Assembly (NCBI GenBank): GCA_946902875.1
Contig: OX336358.1
Coordinates: 15,431,694-15,495,693, forward strand
From: Nematopogon swammerdamellus
Lineage: Eukaryota; Arthropoda; Insecta; Lepidoptera; Adelidae
Reading direction: 5' to 3'
Length of the DNA: 64,000 nucleotides
Shown: piece by piece, positions 59,501 to 64,000 of the stretch
How the letters are laid out: every line of letters begins with the position of its first letter
How positions within the stretch are numbered: the stretch's first letter is position 1
Notes under the pieces: model-generated
What the model was told of the DNA's origin: nothing
Database searches by the model: none
What the model saw: only the letters and a program-made list of their open reading frames with translations
Made by a program: the position numbers and the translations under genes

Positions 59501-62500
59501 TTTCCAGCGGTGGACGCTTACACTCTGACCGAGTGACTGACTGACTGACTGACTTGCAGCACAACACCGATTACTCTGCTTACCCTGATCTGTCTGTATG
59601 TTTCGGCAGGTGCTGGGGTCCGCAGCAGTGGCTGTCACGTTCGCCGAACGTTTGTTTGGTTGGTTCGCGTTCACCATACCCCTGTTCGTCGCGGCTTCTA
59701 CGTTCGGTGCTGTCAATGGCGTTCTCCTTACTTCTTCTAGGTATGTTAAATGGTCACGCAAAATGCGAGTTTTTCTTTACAGACTAATTTCGGCATCGGC
59801 TTCTCATGCGAGAGGTCTTAGGTTCGAATCCGGTCGGCGTGTATCAATGAGTTTTTTCTGACATAAAAATTTACGTGCACACCTACACCTGCTGCTTCAC
59901 CGTTCGAAACCGGTGTAAAACTGTAGGTCCCTTCTCTTGCCCCTTACTAGGTGGTAGACTCAAATTGTAGCCGACTGGGTCGGCACCACCGTACTGGATG
60001 TAAGATGGTCGCATAGCAGCCTCGGTCGGTTGTGTTCTCCTCTAGTCCAGTATAGCCAGCAATCCAGGGAAGTCTCCGGTATGGCAGCTATCTCCTCGGA
60101 TCATGCGCTTCGGCCCCTCCGAGTCATCCACCCATACCGGATTACATAAAAAAAAAGACTAAGTAACCTTTGGTGTGTGGAAAACTTGTAGAGGCGGCGT
60201 ACAGTACCAGTAAAGTACCCTTGCTAAAGTACAAATGAAATTGGTCAGCCTCGGTAGCTCAGTGGTGCGATCGGTCGACAGTCGATCGTGATAATAAGCA
60301 CTCATGGGCGCGGTCAGTACTTGAATGGGTAACCGCTCGTCCGCTGGAGGCTGACCTTGGTTCGGATTCTACGTAAAATTGAAGGTCCCTTCCATTCTTA
60401 CCTTGGTAGGTAGTAGGTGGTGGAGTTTAACCCGCCCCGGTTGATAACACCGCACTGAAAGAAAGGTCGCTTGAAACGGCTATGTAAACAGTTCGTGTTT
60501 TCCGTCCAGTTCAGTGTAGCCGGCACGACCGAAGGGAAGCACTGACGTGGCACTTAGTTCACGAAGGTGTTATGGGCTGACATCACGGATTTAGTAGGTG
60601 ATGAAGCCAACTGTGTCAGTTTCAATAAAAATAAAAGGTCAGATGGTTCAATTTGCCATAAAGTAGAAAATAGACATGTGTTACTACCGGCGACGTCGGA
60701 GTTACGTCGATGTTATAAACTGCCAATATCAAGCAACTTCCCGGGAAATGAGCTCCATTTTATTGCACACTAGCTTTTGCCCGCGGCTTCGCTCGAAATT
60801 CGTATTTAAAAAGAAGAAAGTAAGTAAGCCCGCTACCGTACCTTTATTTCAGCGCGCGGAACAATTCGGTTTATATGAGAGCCACATCTTGTAACGGGAA
60901 CTTATCCTGTGTCCCGTATTATTAAATGTGCTTGTACTAAGTTTCATCGAATTCGGATGATCCTTTTAAGAGTTACGGAGGAACATACATCCATACATAC
61001 ATTCAGAAAATATTTCTAAAAATCGTCAATTTAGTTTTAGTATCATACATTTAGTCTACAAACGCAGTATCTCATAAAACAAAGTAATTTACTCCATGAC
61101 CATCCCTTACAGATTTATTATTACGAGTAGTATTGATGCAACGGACTCGGTGATCCAATAAATAAGGATGAATGTGGATCAGGATTTCAGGATTCTGGCT
61201 GTAACTTGAGTAACTCGATTTGTTACATAAACTTTCGCGAGTCAATCGCTTTTTTTCATCCCAGCCTTTCATTAATGACACAGTCCACACTGCCTAGCCT
61301 TACTCTTTGAGAAAGTTCTTAGAAATAATAGGTATTTTTTTAACAATAGACATTTTGAATCTTTTTATGCACAACTCGGTTTTCGACATCACCTCAATTT
61401 AGTTATTTAAAAGTTTAAGTATACACAGCTCGGCCTTCGGTCTCATCCAAATTGACTCGATGCTTCGACCAGTGCATTGTTTAAGTAAAGAGTTCTTTCT
61501 TACTCTAAAAGCTAACTAAACGGTATTCTGTATTGAGTCGCTCGTAAGCAAGTGGTAAAGTCCTTGCTTAGTAAGCGAAAGGTCCATCCGGATTGGTACC
61601 ACCGCACTAAACGATGACCTGTGAAACGGCTGCTAAAGTAGTCCGTAAAGTGGTGGATCAATGGTTTCATAAACAAAAAATATGTCACCGTGTTGGATGT
61701 CTAGCTCTGTACTGTCCGCAGGCTGTTCTACGCAGGCGCCGCTCAGGGCCAGATGCCGGCGCTGCTGACCATGGTGTCCCCGCGAGCCACGCCCGCGCCC
61801 GCAGTGCTGGCGGTCGCACTGCTGAGCCTGCTCTACCTCACCGTGTCGGATGTCTAGCTCTGTACTGTCCGCAGGCTGTTCTACGCGGGCGCCGCTCAGG
61901 GCCAGATGCCGGCGCTGCTGACCATGGTGTCCCCGCGAGCCACGCCCGCGCCCGCAGTGCTGGCGGTCGCACTGCTGAGCCTGCTCTACCTCACCGTGTC
62001 GGATGTCTAGCTCTGTACTGTCCGCAGGCTGTTCTACGCGGGCGCCGCTCAGGGCCAGATGCCGGCGCTGCTGACCATGGTGTCCCCGCGAGCCACGCCC
62101 GCGCCCGCAGTGCTGGCGGTCGCACTGCTGAGCCTACTCTACCTCACCGCGTCGGATGTCTAGCTCTGTACTGTCCACAGGCTGTTCTACGCGGGCGCCG
62201 CTCAGGGCCAGATGCCGGCGCTGCTGACAATGGTGTCCCCGCGAGCCACGCCCGCGCCCGCAGTGCTGGCGGTCGCACTGCTGAGCCTGCTCTACCTCAC
62301 CGTGTCGGATGTCTAGCTCTGTACTGTCCGCAGGCTGTTCTACGCGGGCGCCGCTCAGGGCCAGATGCCGGCGCTGCTGACCATGGTGTCCCCGCGAGCC
62401 ACGCCCGCGCCCGCAGTGCTGGCGGTCGCACTGCTGAGCCTGCTCTACCTCACCGTGTCGGATGTCTAGCTCTGTACTGTCCGCAGGCTGTTCTACGCGG

Positions 62501-63959
62501 GCGCCGCTCAGGGCCAGATGCCGGCGCTGCTGACCATGGTGTCCCCGCGAGCCACGCCCGCGCCCGCAGTGCTGGCGGTCGCACTGCTGAGCCTGCTCTA
62601 CCTCACCGTGTCGGATATCTATGCGCTGATTAACTATGTCGGATTCGCTACTTGGGTATGCGGTCTTCGCTTCTTTCTAAGTCAGCTGATTCTGTGGATT
62701 TAAAAACTGCCACCAGTAGAGCCAAAGGGTGTAGAATAACTTTGCAGTAATAGCTTCTTTAGGATTATTTTACCAACACTGGGTCGACTTTCCATAGAAA
62801 GTTCCGGACCTCAAAATTGGCCCTTTTTTTGGCTGTGCTGGGCTAGGAATGGGGTTGCCTTTCCCTGGTCACCAGCCACTACCACACATCATACCCATTA
62901 TCCATACCTCTAAGTGGGTTGTGCTCGCAGCTTAATTTTTTACTAGTAACAGCCTTGAACTGTCTGTTTTCAGCTCAGCATCGGGGCTGCCGTGTTATGT
63001 CTGCCGGTACTGCGCTACACTAAACCTGACCTCGAGAGACCCATCAGAGTCAACCTCGTTTTCCCAGGTTAGCACATTTTACTTACAGGGAATAGTTTTA
63101 TCCAAACCATCTAAGCCCATAGAACAGCGATTCGGCGGCATTCTTCCGACCCCCTCCCCCCCCCCCTCCCCCACGCTCCACCCCCCGCCCCCCCCCCCCC
63201 CCCCCACCCCTTTTCCCGGTCAAACAACTCAAGTGAGCCAACCATATGTCGGGTTCCATAAATCTAGCGTACCATGCGGTCACTTCATGCGTTTTCTTCG
63301 TTCCCTGGTTATATTTTATCTAAGAGTCGGGCTACTGTTTTTCCCACTAACAAACTTTGACAATTGGATACACTTACACTTTGTATCATTAGATGGTTAA
63401 TATGACTTATTACATTTATTTTTAATAAACGTAAACTAATTGTTTTTTATTTGACTTGATACATGAAGTATCAAAATTGCCGAGTGCACTATACACCAGA
63501 TATAGGTAATGTAAATAGGCAGAGGTCAGATTCTTGAGTAGTCATTTTTATGCTGTACATAAATATTAATTTTCTTGCGAGCGGTAGTATGGGTTAATTA
63601 TTGTAAATTCCTTTAATATAATACTTATAATGTACTAACAAAACATTGTAACTTGCGAAGTCAGTCAAGTTATTCTTCGCATTTGAATTTAGAACTGGCG
63701 GAATTTTCGACATGTCCAAGCGTACCTAGGTTACCTCTATGGATGAAATTATACAATAAACAACAATAAACCATATATGGTTTTGTTGTCTGTGTTACAG
63801 CTGTGTATATAATCTGCACTATCCTCGTGGTCTCCGTGCCCGCGCTGGCGTCCCCGACGGAGACCGGCATCGGCTGCATTATGATCGCTACCTCCATCCC
63901 GGTGTACTTCCTGCTCGTGCATCCCAGGACCAAGCTGCGCTTCCTCGACTCGCTCACTG
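34993..63959 (+). CDS. SLC7 light-chain amino-acid transporter, y+LAT-like, 3' end beyond window
   Basis: Ten exons (34993-35193, 40040-40183, 45142-45244, 46845-46970, 56748-56841, 58652-58793, 59610-59740, 62487-62655, 62974-63067, 63801-63959) join with consistent phases to 454 codons plus one base. Residues 31-39 are GSIIGSGIF, the substrate-binding break of TM1 in APC-fold exchangers; TM3 contains [20 protein letters not shown]. Cys134 in FPDCDPPND matches the residue that disulfide-bonds the SLC3A2/CD98-type heavy chain. Later segments ([59 protein letters not shown]) are characteristic of SLC7A5-8. Overall it best fits y+LAT (SLC7A6/7), the insect minidiscs/JhI-21 group: exchange of cationic and neutral amino acids at the plasma membrane. 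Family members are near 490-500 residues, so one short exon is probably missing at the right. Upstream untranslated exon(s) are unknown. Confidence 0.9.
35400..36580. other. AT-rich intron without recognised elements
   Basis: Part of transporter intron 1. Contains a (CATA)n microsatellite at about 35890-35970 and another at 36528-36548. No coding or known repeat was recognised otherwise. Confidence 0.4.
36583..36668. repeat. Dispersed repeat paired with 21205-21277
   Basis: cgccccttttgatagttatt ... ttatttggttattagtatta is the inverted counterpart of the earlier copy. Confidence 0.55.
37225..37850 (+). mobile_element. LINE 3' end with T-rich UTR and (TTTGAA)n tail
   Basis: Begins with a fragment reading [20 protein letters not shown] (RTE-like WAGHV-RR), followed by a long T-rich stretch, aataaaagtttttgaatttgaatttgaatttgag at 37822-37855 (a short tandem tail typical of LINE 3' ends). 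Possibly two abutting elements. Confidence 0.45.
37848..38060 (+). pseudogene. RTE-class LINE C-terminal fragment
   Basis: Reads [40 protein letters not shown] and [12 protein letters not shown] before a stop, then a (GACT)n tail. Same family as 30405 and 47433. Confidence 0.75.
38200..38580 (+). pseudogene. Jockey-like LINE C-terminal remnant
   Basis: Segments with [19 protein letters not shown] and [19 protein letters not shown] order in shifting frames match, in the sense strand, the remnant on the minus strand at 58840-59290 (tatccctcctcctcctgttc, cgaactgcacgattctc). Confidence 0.65.
38623..38895 (-). mobile_element. S1 SINE 3' part split by an RTE tail
   Basis: Minus-strand S1 body interrupted at 38668-38728 by an RTE-type 3' end (aggcctatgtccagcagtgg then a (GAT)n run). 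The junctions show an imperfect duplication, aaagcgcgtgcc and aaaacgcatgctcc. Confidence 0.65.
39402..39790 (+). mobile_element. S2 SINE, full length
   Basis: 5S-like head from gtcagcctcgatagctcagt, with small internal changes, through ttggaggctgaccgtggttc and body to ccataaaaattaaaa. It directly follows an RTE fragment (39345-39400, gaccgccaggtgggacgacg). Confidence 0.8.
40040..40183 (+). CDS. Transporter exon 2
   Basis: Acceptor ttgttctacgcag to 40039, donor gttagt at 40184, phase 0 on both sides. Encodes [20 protein letters not shown] through [14 protein letters not shown]. Confidence 0.9.
40211..40610 (+). mobile_element. S1 SINE, full length
   Basis: cggcgggtggccgagtggtt, B box ggttcaaatcc, gtgtaccaatgag, body, and a tail of A's. 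It begins 27 bases after the donor of transporter exon 2, in sense orientation. Confidence 0.85.
40694..41040 (-). mobile_element. Helitron-like repeat, subtype H1
   Basis: Starts gctagcttgcgcccgcggct and ends atttattattagt; the reverse complement of the 24941 copy. Confidence 0.6.
41167..41560 (+). mobile_element. S2 SINE, best 5S-like head
   Basis: Head 41167-41279: gtcagcctc ... gaggctgac pair as a 9-bp terminal helix over about 113 nt, the length and shape of 5S rRNA. The interior ttaagcaacgctgggcgcgg and tcagtacttggatgggtgac correspond to the 5S internal control region. A T-arm-like hairpin (gaggttcggattcctc) follows. Confidence 0.85.
42130..42455 (+). mobile_element. S3-head/S2-body chimeric SINE
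   Basis: Near-identical to 9039 and 48155; immediately followed by a complete S3 at 42487, so both tails of the same head sit side by side. Confidence 0.75.
42487..42815 (+). mobile_element. S3 element, full length
   Basis: Head taccgtgtggtgcgggtact, gtcgtaaaaggcgactaagg, gatgccgtgctaaagggcga, hairpin arms gatgttgtgctg / cagcacaacaccgat around 42720-42770, end ttgtcgggattcagcgtgtg. Confidence 0.7.
42961..43829 (+). mobile_element. Three Helitron-like repeats in tandem (H1, H2, H3)
   Basis: H1 at 42961-43348, H2 at 43437-43658 and H3 at 43677-43829, all in the same orientation and all ending in a gcgaag/gagcc-gc-ggc hairpin plus agct(a/t)gt. Confidence 0.55.
43979..44382 (+). mobile_element. 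S1 SINE, full length
   Basis: tggcgggtggccgaatggtt, B box ggttcgaatcc, body, ccggattacataaaaaaaat. The head is the best preserved S1 B box in the window. Confidence 0.85.
44440..44539 (+). repeat. Dispersed repeat with (GT)n
   Basis: cgacgcaaaaaaacggaggggtgttataagtttgacg then (gt)n at 44480-44508; the rest of the repeat resumes after the MITE at 44810. Relatives at 47240-47400 (plus) and 55375-55660 (minus). Confidence 0.6.
44540..44809. mobile_element. hAT-type MITE, family A copy 2
   Basis: Flanked by accgtagc/accgtagg (44532-44539, 44810-44817; 7 of 8 match). About 270 bp collinear with 4553-4853, lacking about 30 bp of GC-rich interior. It interrupts the dispersed repeat at 44440. Confidence 0.8.
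45142..45244 (+). CDS. Transporter exon 3 with heavy-chain cysteine
   Basis: Acceptor gcgcgcgcag to 45141, donor gtgagt at 45245. Encodes [20 protein letters not shown] and RLLATCCI. The Cys in PDCDPP is the expected disulfide partner. Confidence 0.9.
45302..45688 (+). pseudogene. 5'-truncated retroelement ORF end with 17-bp target duplication
   Basis: Reads [37 protein letters not shown] and [19 protein letters not shown], then a stop. This K-W---IP-VI-A-G and K-ALL-T--I-R--L pattern is a known C-terminus of reverse-transcriptase polyproteins. The 17-bp direct repeat aataattcatttatctt (45285-45301 and 45689-45705) brackets it, the expected mark of target-primed insertion. Confidence 0.7.
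45725..45850 (+). mobile_element. LINE L-tail fragment
   Basis: cactcgtatttcccaccaag, tacagtctcgggtccatcaa; the matching end (cgtcgttagacaccttatag) resumes at 46195-46250 after unrelated sequence with a (AATAAAG)n tail at 46160. Confidence 0.5.
46376..46787. mobile_element. hAT-type MITE, family F
   Basis: Perfect 8-bp duplication gcctaggc (46368-46375, 46788-46795). Ends cagggatgggcaaact and agtttgcccatccctg. It ends 57 bases before transporter exon 4, so it forms the local intron 3' end. Confidence 0.9.
46845..46970 (+). CDS. Transporter exon 4, 3' part duplicated downstream
   Basis: Acceptor cttgttcttgcag to 46844; donor gtgagt at 46971. Encodes [20 protein letters not shown] and [19 protein letters not shown]. 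The last 97 bases with the donor recur 149 bp downstream; only the first donor keeps the frame. Confidence 0.9.
46874..47181 (+). repeat. Tandem duplication of exon 4 3' half with donor (149 bp)
   Basis: gtgcgcgccgcgacgcgcgt occurs at 46874 and 47023, and ttgggtgagtac at 46967 and 47116. Each unit holds 97 exon bases, the GT donor and about 52 intron bases. The unit length is not a multiple of 3, and reading through to the second donor meets a TAG at about 47090. Confidence 0.9.
47240..47400 (+). repeat. Dispersed repeat with (GT)n
   Basis: cccccgacgaaaaaaacgga, (gt)n at 47280-47335, agctcccaaacggttggacc, gatgcggttttttttattaa; same family as 44440. Confidence 0.6.
47433..47625 (-). pseudogene. 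RTE-class LINE C-terminal fragment
   Basis: Minus strand reads [20 protein letters not shown] and [20 protein letters not shown]. Confidence 0.75.
47659..48028 (-). mobile_element. S2 SINE, with divergent 5S-like head
   Basis: Minus strand: acagcctcggtaggtcagtg, a changed interior (ggatcacaaggacacctggg), cagtggatggatgggtgacc, T-arm, body and tail. The head diverges in the 5S box A region. Confidence 0.75.
48155..48480 (+). mobile_element. S3-head/S2-body chimeric SINE
   Basis: Same junction as 9039, 16908 and 42130; followed by a G run at 48497-48510. Confidence 0.75.
49023..49270 (+). mobile_element. S2 SINE, head and part of body deleted
   Basis: Starts gaactgactgtggttcgga, skips the cccgcccgggttggtaccac segment, and continues to gtgccataaaaaataaaaaa. 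Confidence 0.65.
49491..49849. mobile_element. hAT-type MITE, family G
   Basis: Perfect 8-bp duplication tcatagaa (49483-49490, 49850-49857). The right end reads agtttgagaaccgctg, a terminus well known from hAT elements; the left end cagccatactcaaagtg is its diverged inverse. Confidence 0.85.
49921..50345. mobile_element. Inverted H1 ends around an S2 fragment
   Basis: actaataataaatctgtaag occurs twice on the plus strand (49927, 49977), then a minus-strand S2 fragment (50014-50235), then the inverted end cccttacagatttattatta (50318-50340). A nested and rearranged repeat cluster. Confidence 0.6.
50400..50585. other. GC-rich island in intron 4
   Basis: gcgggggacctcgcgaggtc, ccgggggcggaccgtccgcg and ccccgcgccacccc in AT-rich surroundings. 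No protein recognised; a regulatory or repeat-derived patch. Confidence 0.3.
51285..51645 (+). repeat. Dispersed repeat H4
   Basis: Near-collinear with 2995-3385. A related diverged segment continues at 51690-51916 (cttgtatggggaccccttaa, catccgccataacaacat) and is interrupted by the S1 SINE at 51917. Confidence 0.6.
51917..52325 (+). mobile_element. S1 SINE, full length
   Basis: aggtggccgagtggtttggg, B box ggttcgagtcc, body, cataccggattaaattttt. A short S2 3' piece (52368-52455, ending in a run of A's) follows. Confidence 0.8.
52913..52985 (+). repeat. tRNA-like sequence, probably a SINE head
   Basis: agcccgcgtggttaagacgt resembles an A box and gcgggttcgaggctcgc a B box at near-tRNA spacing, but the anticodon arm (ggtcggtgatggtggcaggg) does not fold convincingly. 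A SINE head is likelier than a working tRNA gene. Confidence 0.35.
53552..53880 (+). mobile_element. S2 SINE with deleted 5S-like interior
   Basis: tcggcctcggtagctcgggg joins directly to tcagtacttggatgggtgac, so about 45 bases of the head are missing; the body then runs to tccataaaaaaaatg. Confidence 0.75.
54440..54680 (-). mobile_element. S3 element
   Basis: Minus strand: gatgccgtgcgaaaggacaa, hairpin arms ggtcttgtgctg / cagcacaataccg, end cgattatcgggatacagcgt. Confidence 0.65.
55375..55660 (-). repeat. Dispersed repeat (cccccgacgaaa family)
   Basis: Minus strand starts taacccccgacgaaaaaaga and includes gtagctcccaaacggacgga and gatgcggtttttttattgg, as at 47240; it also matches 44820-44990. 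Confidence 0.6.
55889..56285 (+). mobile_element. S2 SINE, full length
   Basis: gtcagcctcgatagctcagt ... gttaagcaacgctgggccgg, tcagtacttggatgggtgac, ttggaggctgaccgaggttc; 9-bp terminal helix of the head conserved. Confidence 0.85.
56368..56575 (-). mobile_element. Helitron-like repeat, subtype H2
   Basis: actagctgtgcccgcggctc start; reverse complement of 2500-2720. It ends about 170 bases before transporter exon 5. Confidence 0.6.
56748..56841 (+). CDS. Transporter exon 5
   Basis: Acceptor ccctccacag to 56747, donor gtaagt at 56842. Encodes [20 protein letters not shown] and [10 protein letters not shown]. The intron before it, about 9.8 kb, is the longest. Confidence 0.9.
56950..58640. other. 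Intron 5, no recognised elements
   Basis: AT-rich with several short ORFs (for example 57835-58161 on either strand) that show no family features. Nothing supportable was recognised. Confidence 0.35.
58652..58793 (+). CDS. Transporter exon 6
   Basis: Acceptor aatgttgcag to 58651, donor gttggt at 58794. Encodes [20 protein letters not shown] and a TM helix ending FYTTLSPTE. Confidence 0.9.
58830..59300 (-). pseudogene. Jockey-like LINE C-terminal remnant
   Basis: Minus strand reads [60 protein letters not shown] and then [10 protein letters not shown] with a short unmatched tail. One extra Gly in IQRR-AIRLIGD aside, it is a good C-terminal match. Confidence 0.75.
59610..59740 (+). CDS. Transporter exon 7
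   Basis: Acceptor tgtttcggcag to 59609, donor gtatgt at 59741. Encodes [20 protein letters not shown] and [15 protein letters not shown]; ends in phase 2. Confidence 0.9.
59795..60155 (+). mobile_element. S1 SINE lacking the A box
   Basis: Begins at ggcatcggcttctcatgcga (just 3' of the A box), keeps the B box ggttcgaatcc and body, ending cggattacataaaaaaaaag. It starts 55 bases after the exon 7 donor. Confidence 0.75.
60246..60640 (+). mobile_element. S2 SINE, diverged head
   Basis: gtcagcctcggtagctcagt ... cgcggtcagtacttgaatgg, tggaggctgaccttggttcg; body and tcaataaaaataaaa tail. Confidence 0.8.
60769..61131 (-). mobile_element. Helitron-like repeat, subtype H1
   Basis: actagcttttgcccgcggct start and cagatttattattacgag end. 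Confidence 0.6.
61701..62618 (+). repeat. Six tandem 153-bp copies of exon 8 with acceptor site
   Basis: The marker ctagctctgtactgtccgca begins at 61701, 61854, 62007, 62160, 62313 and 62466: exact 153-bp spacing. Each unit has a 3' splice site (gtccgcag; tccacag in unit 4) and the first 132 bases of exon 8. Units differ at a few bases (cgcagg in unit 1; gacaatgg in unit 4). Because 153 is a multiple of 3, a long ORF (61614-62633) runs through in a non-native frame; it is an artefact. Confidence 0.95.
62487..62655 (+). CDS. Transporter exon 8 (last of six tandem copies)
   Basis: Acceptor gtactgtccgcag to 62486, donor gtatgc at 62656. Encodes [20 protein letters not shown] and [11 protein letters not shown]. 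Of six acceptor-bearing copies, only this one continues into SDIYALIN; the first five reach TAG after SDV. Confidence 0.85.
62974..63067 (+). CDS. Transporter exon 9
   Basis: Acceptor tctgttttcag to 62973, donor gttagc at 63068. Encodes [20 protein letters not shown] and [10 protein letters not shown]. Confidence 0.9.
63148..63212. repeat. C-rich tract in intron 9
   Basis: About 60 bases almost entirely C (G on the minus strand), 80 bases after the exon 9 donor. It could form G-quadruplex or i-motif DNA. The Gly-rich minus ORF is its translation. Confidence 0.8.
63801..63959 (+). CDS. Transporter exon 10 (last in window)
   Basis: Acceptor ctgtgttacag to 63800, donor gtaatc at 63960. Encodes [20 protein letters not shown] and the final TM ([12 protein letters not shown]). 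Ends phase 1; the stop must be in an exon beyond the window. Confidence 0.85.
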
Positions 63960-64000
63960 GTAATCAATGATATTTTAGGAAAGATAGCTTATCTATATGA

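Noticed and set aside
61614..62633. 339-codon ORF with 51-residue repeats, the longest in the window
   Set aside because: It is an out-of-frame reading of the six exon 8 copies; the period of 153 is a multiple of 3, so any stop-free frame persists. The native frame of each unit is the transporter's.
1..64000. CRISPR arrays, bacterial operons, phage or defence systems
   Set aside because: No direct repeats with unique spacers and no prokaryotic gene organisation; all evidence is for an insect nuclear genome.

Overview
This is a eukaryotic window, almost certainly from a moth or butterfly (Lepidoptera). The evidence is a pair of spliced, GC-richer genes sitting in AT-rich DNA that is saturated with SINEs, Helitron-like repeats ending in the motif gaagccgcgggcaaaagctagt-type, hAT MITEs and fragments of LINE, RTE and Penelope elements. 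No bacterial-type operons, CRISPR arrays or rRNA operons were seen.

Left gene (3625-13317, + strand): nine exons, joined here by GT-AG sites with fully consistent phases, encode the C-terminal 476 residues of an Osiris-like (DUF1676-type) protein. It has a hydrophobic hairpin, a histidine-rich stretch, a Gln-rich coiled segment and a Cys-containing C-terminal domain. The N-terminal exon(s) were not found. Its introns hold two MITEs/Helitron fragments, several LINE tails, SINEs, and a 177-codon ORF from a retroelement. The last exon is followed by a decayed tandem array of itself (279-bp dimer).

Middle (about 14.4-34.9 kb): no confident protein gene. It holds a Penelope-like GIY-YIG remnant, hAT MITEs with perfect 8-bp target duplications, foldback elements, a pentanucleotide satellite, and a CpG-rich spot at about 20.86-21.07 kb that could be promoter and untranslated exon 1 of the next gene.

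Right gene (34993-63959, + strand, continuing past the window): ten exons with consistent phases encode 454 residues of an SLC7-family light-chain amino-acid transporter closest to y+LAT type (SLC7A6/7; insect minidiscs/JhI-21 group). The final exon(s) lie beyond the right edge. Two exons carry local duplications that include a splice site: exon 4 (donor side, 149-bp period, two copies) and exon 8 (acceptor side, 153-bp period, six copies). In both cases only one of the duplicated splice sites keeps the reading frame open.

The most unusual structures are these splice-site-bearing part-exon arrays, the tandem copy array after the Osiris stop codon, and a SINE family whose head looks like a whole 5S rRNA gene with added tRNA-like A and B boxes. 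The two genes do not obviously act together; they are neighbours on the same strand.
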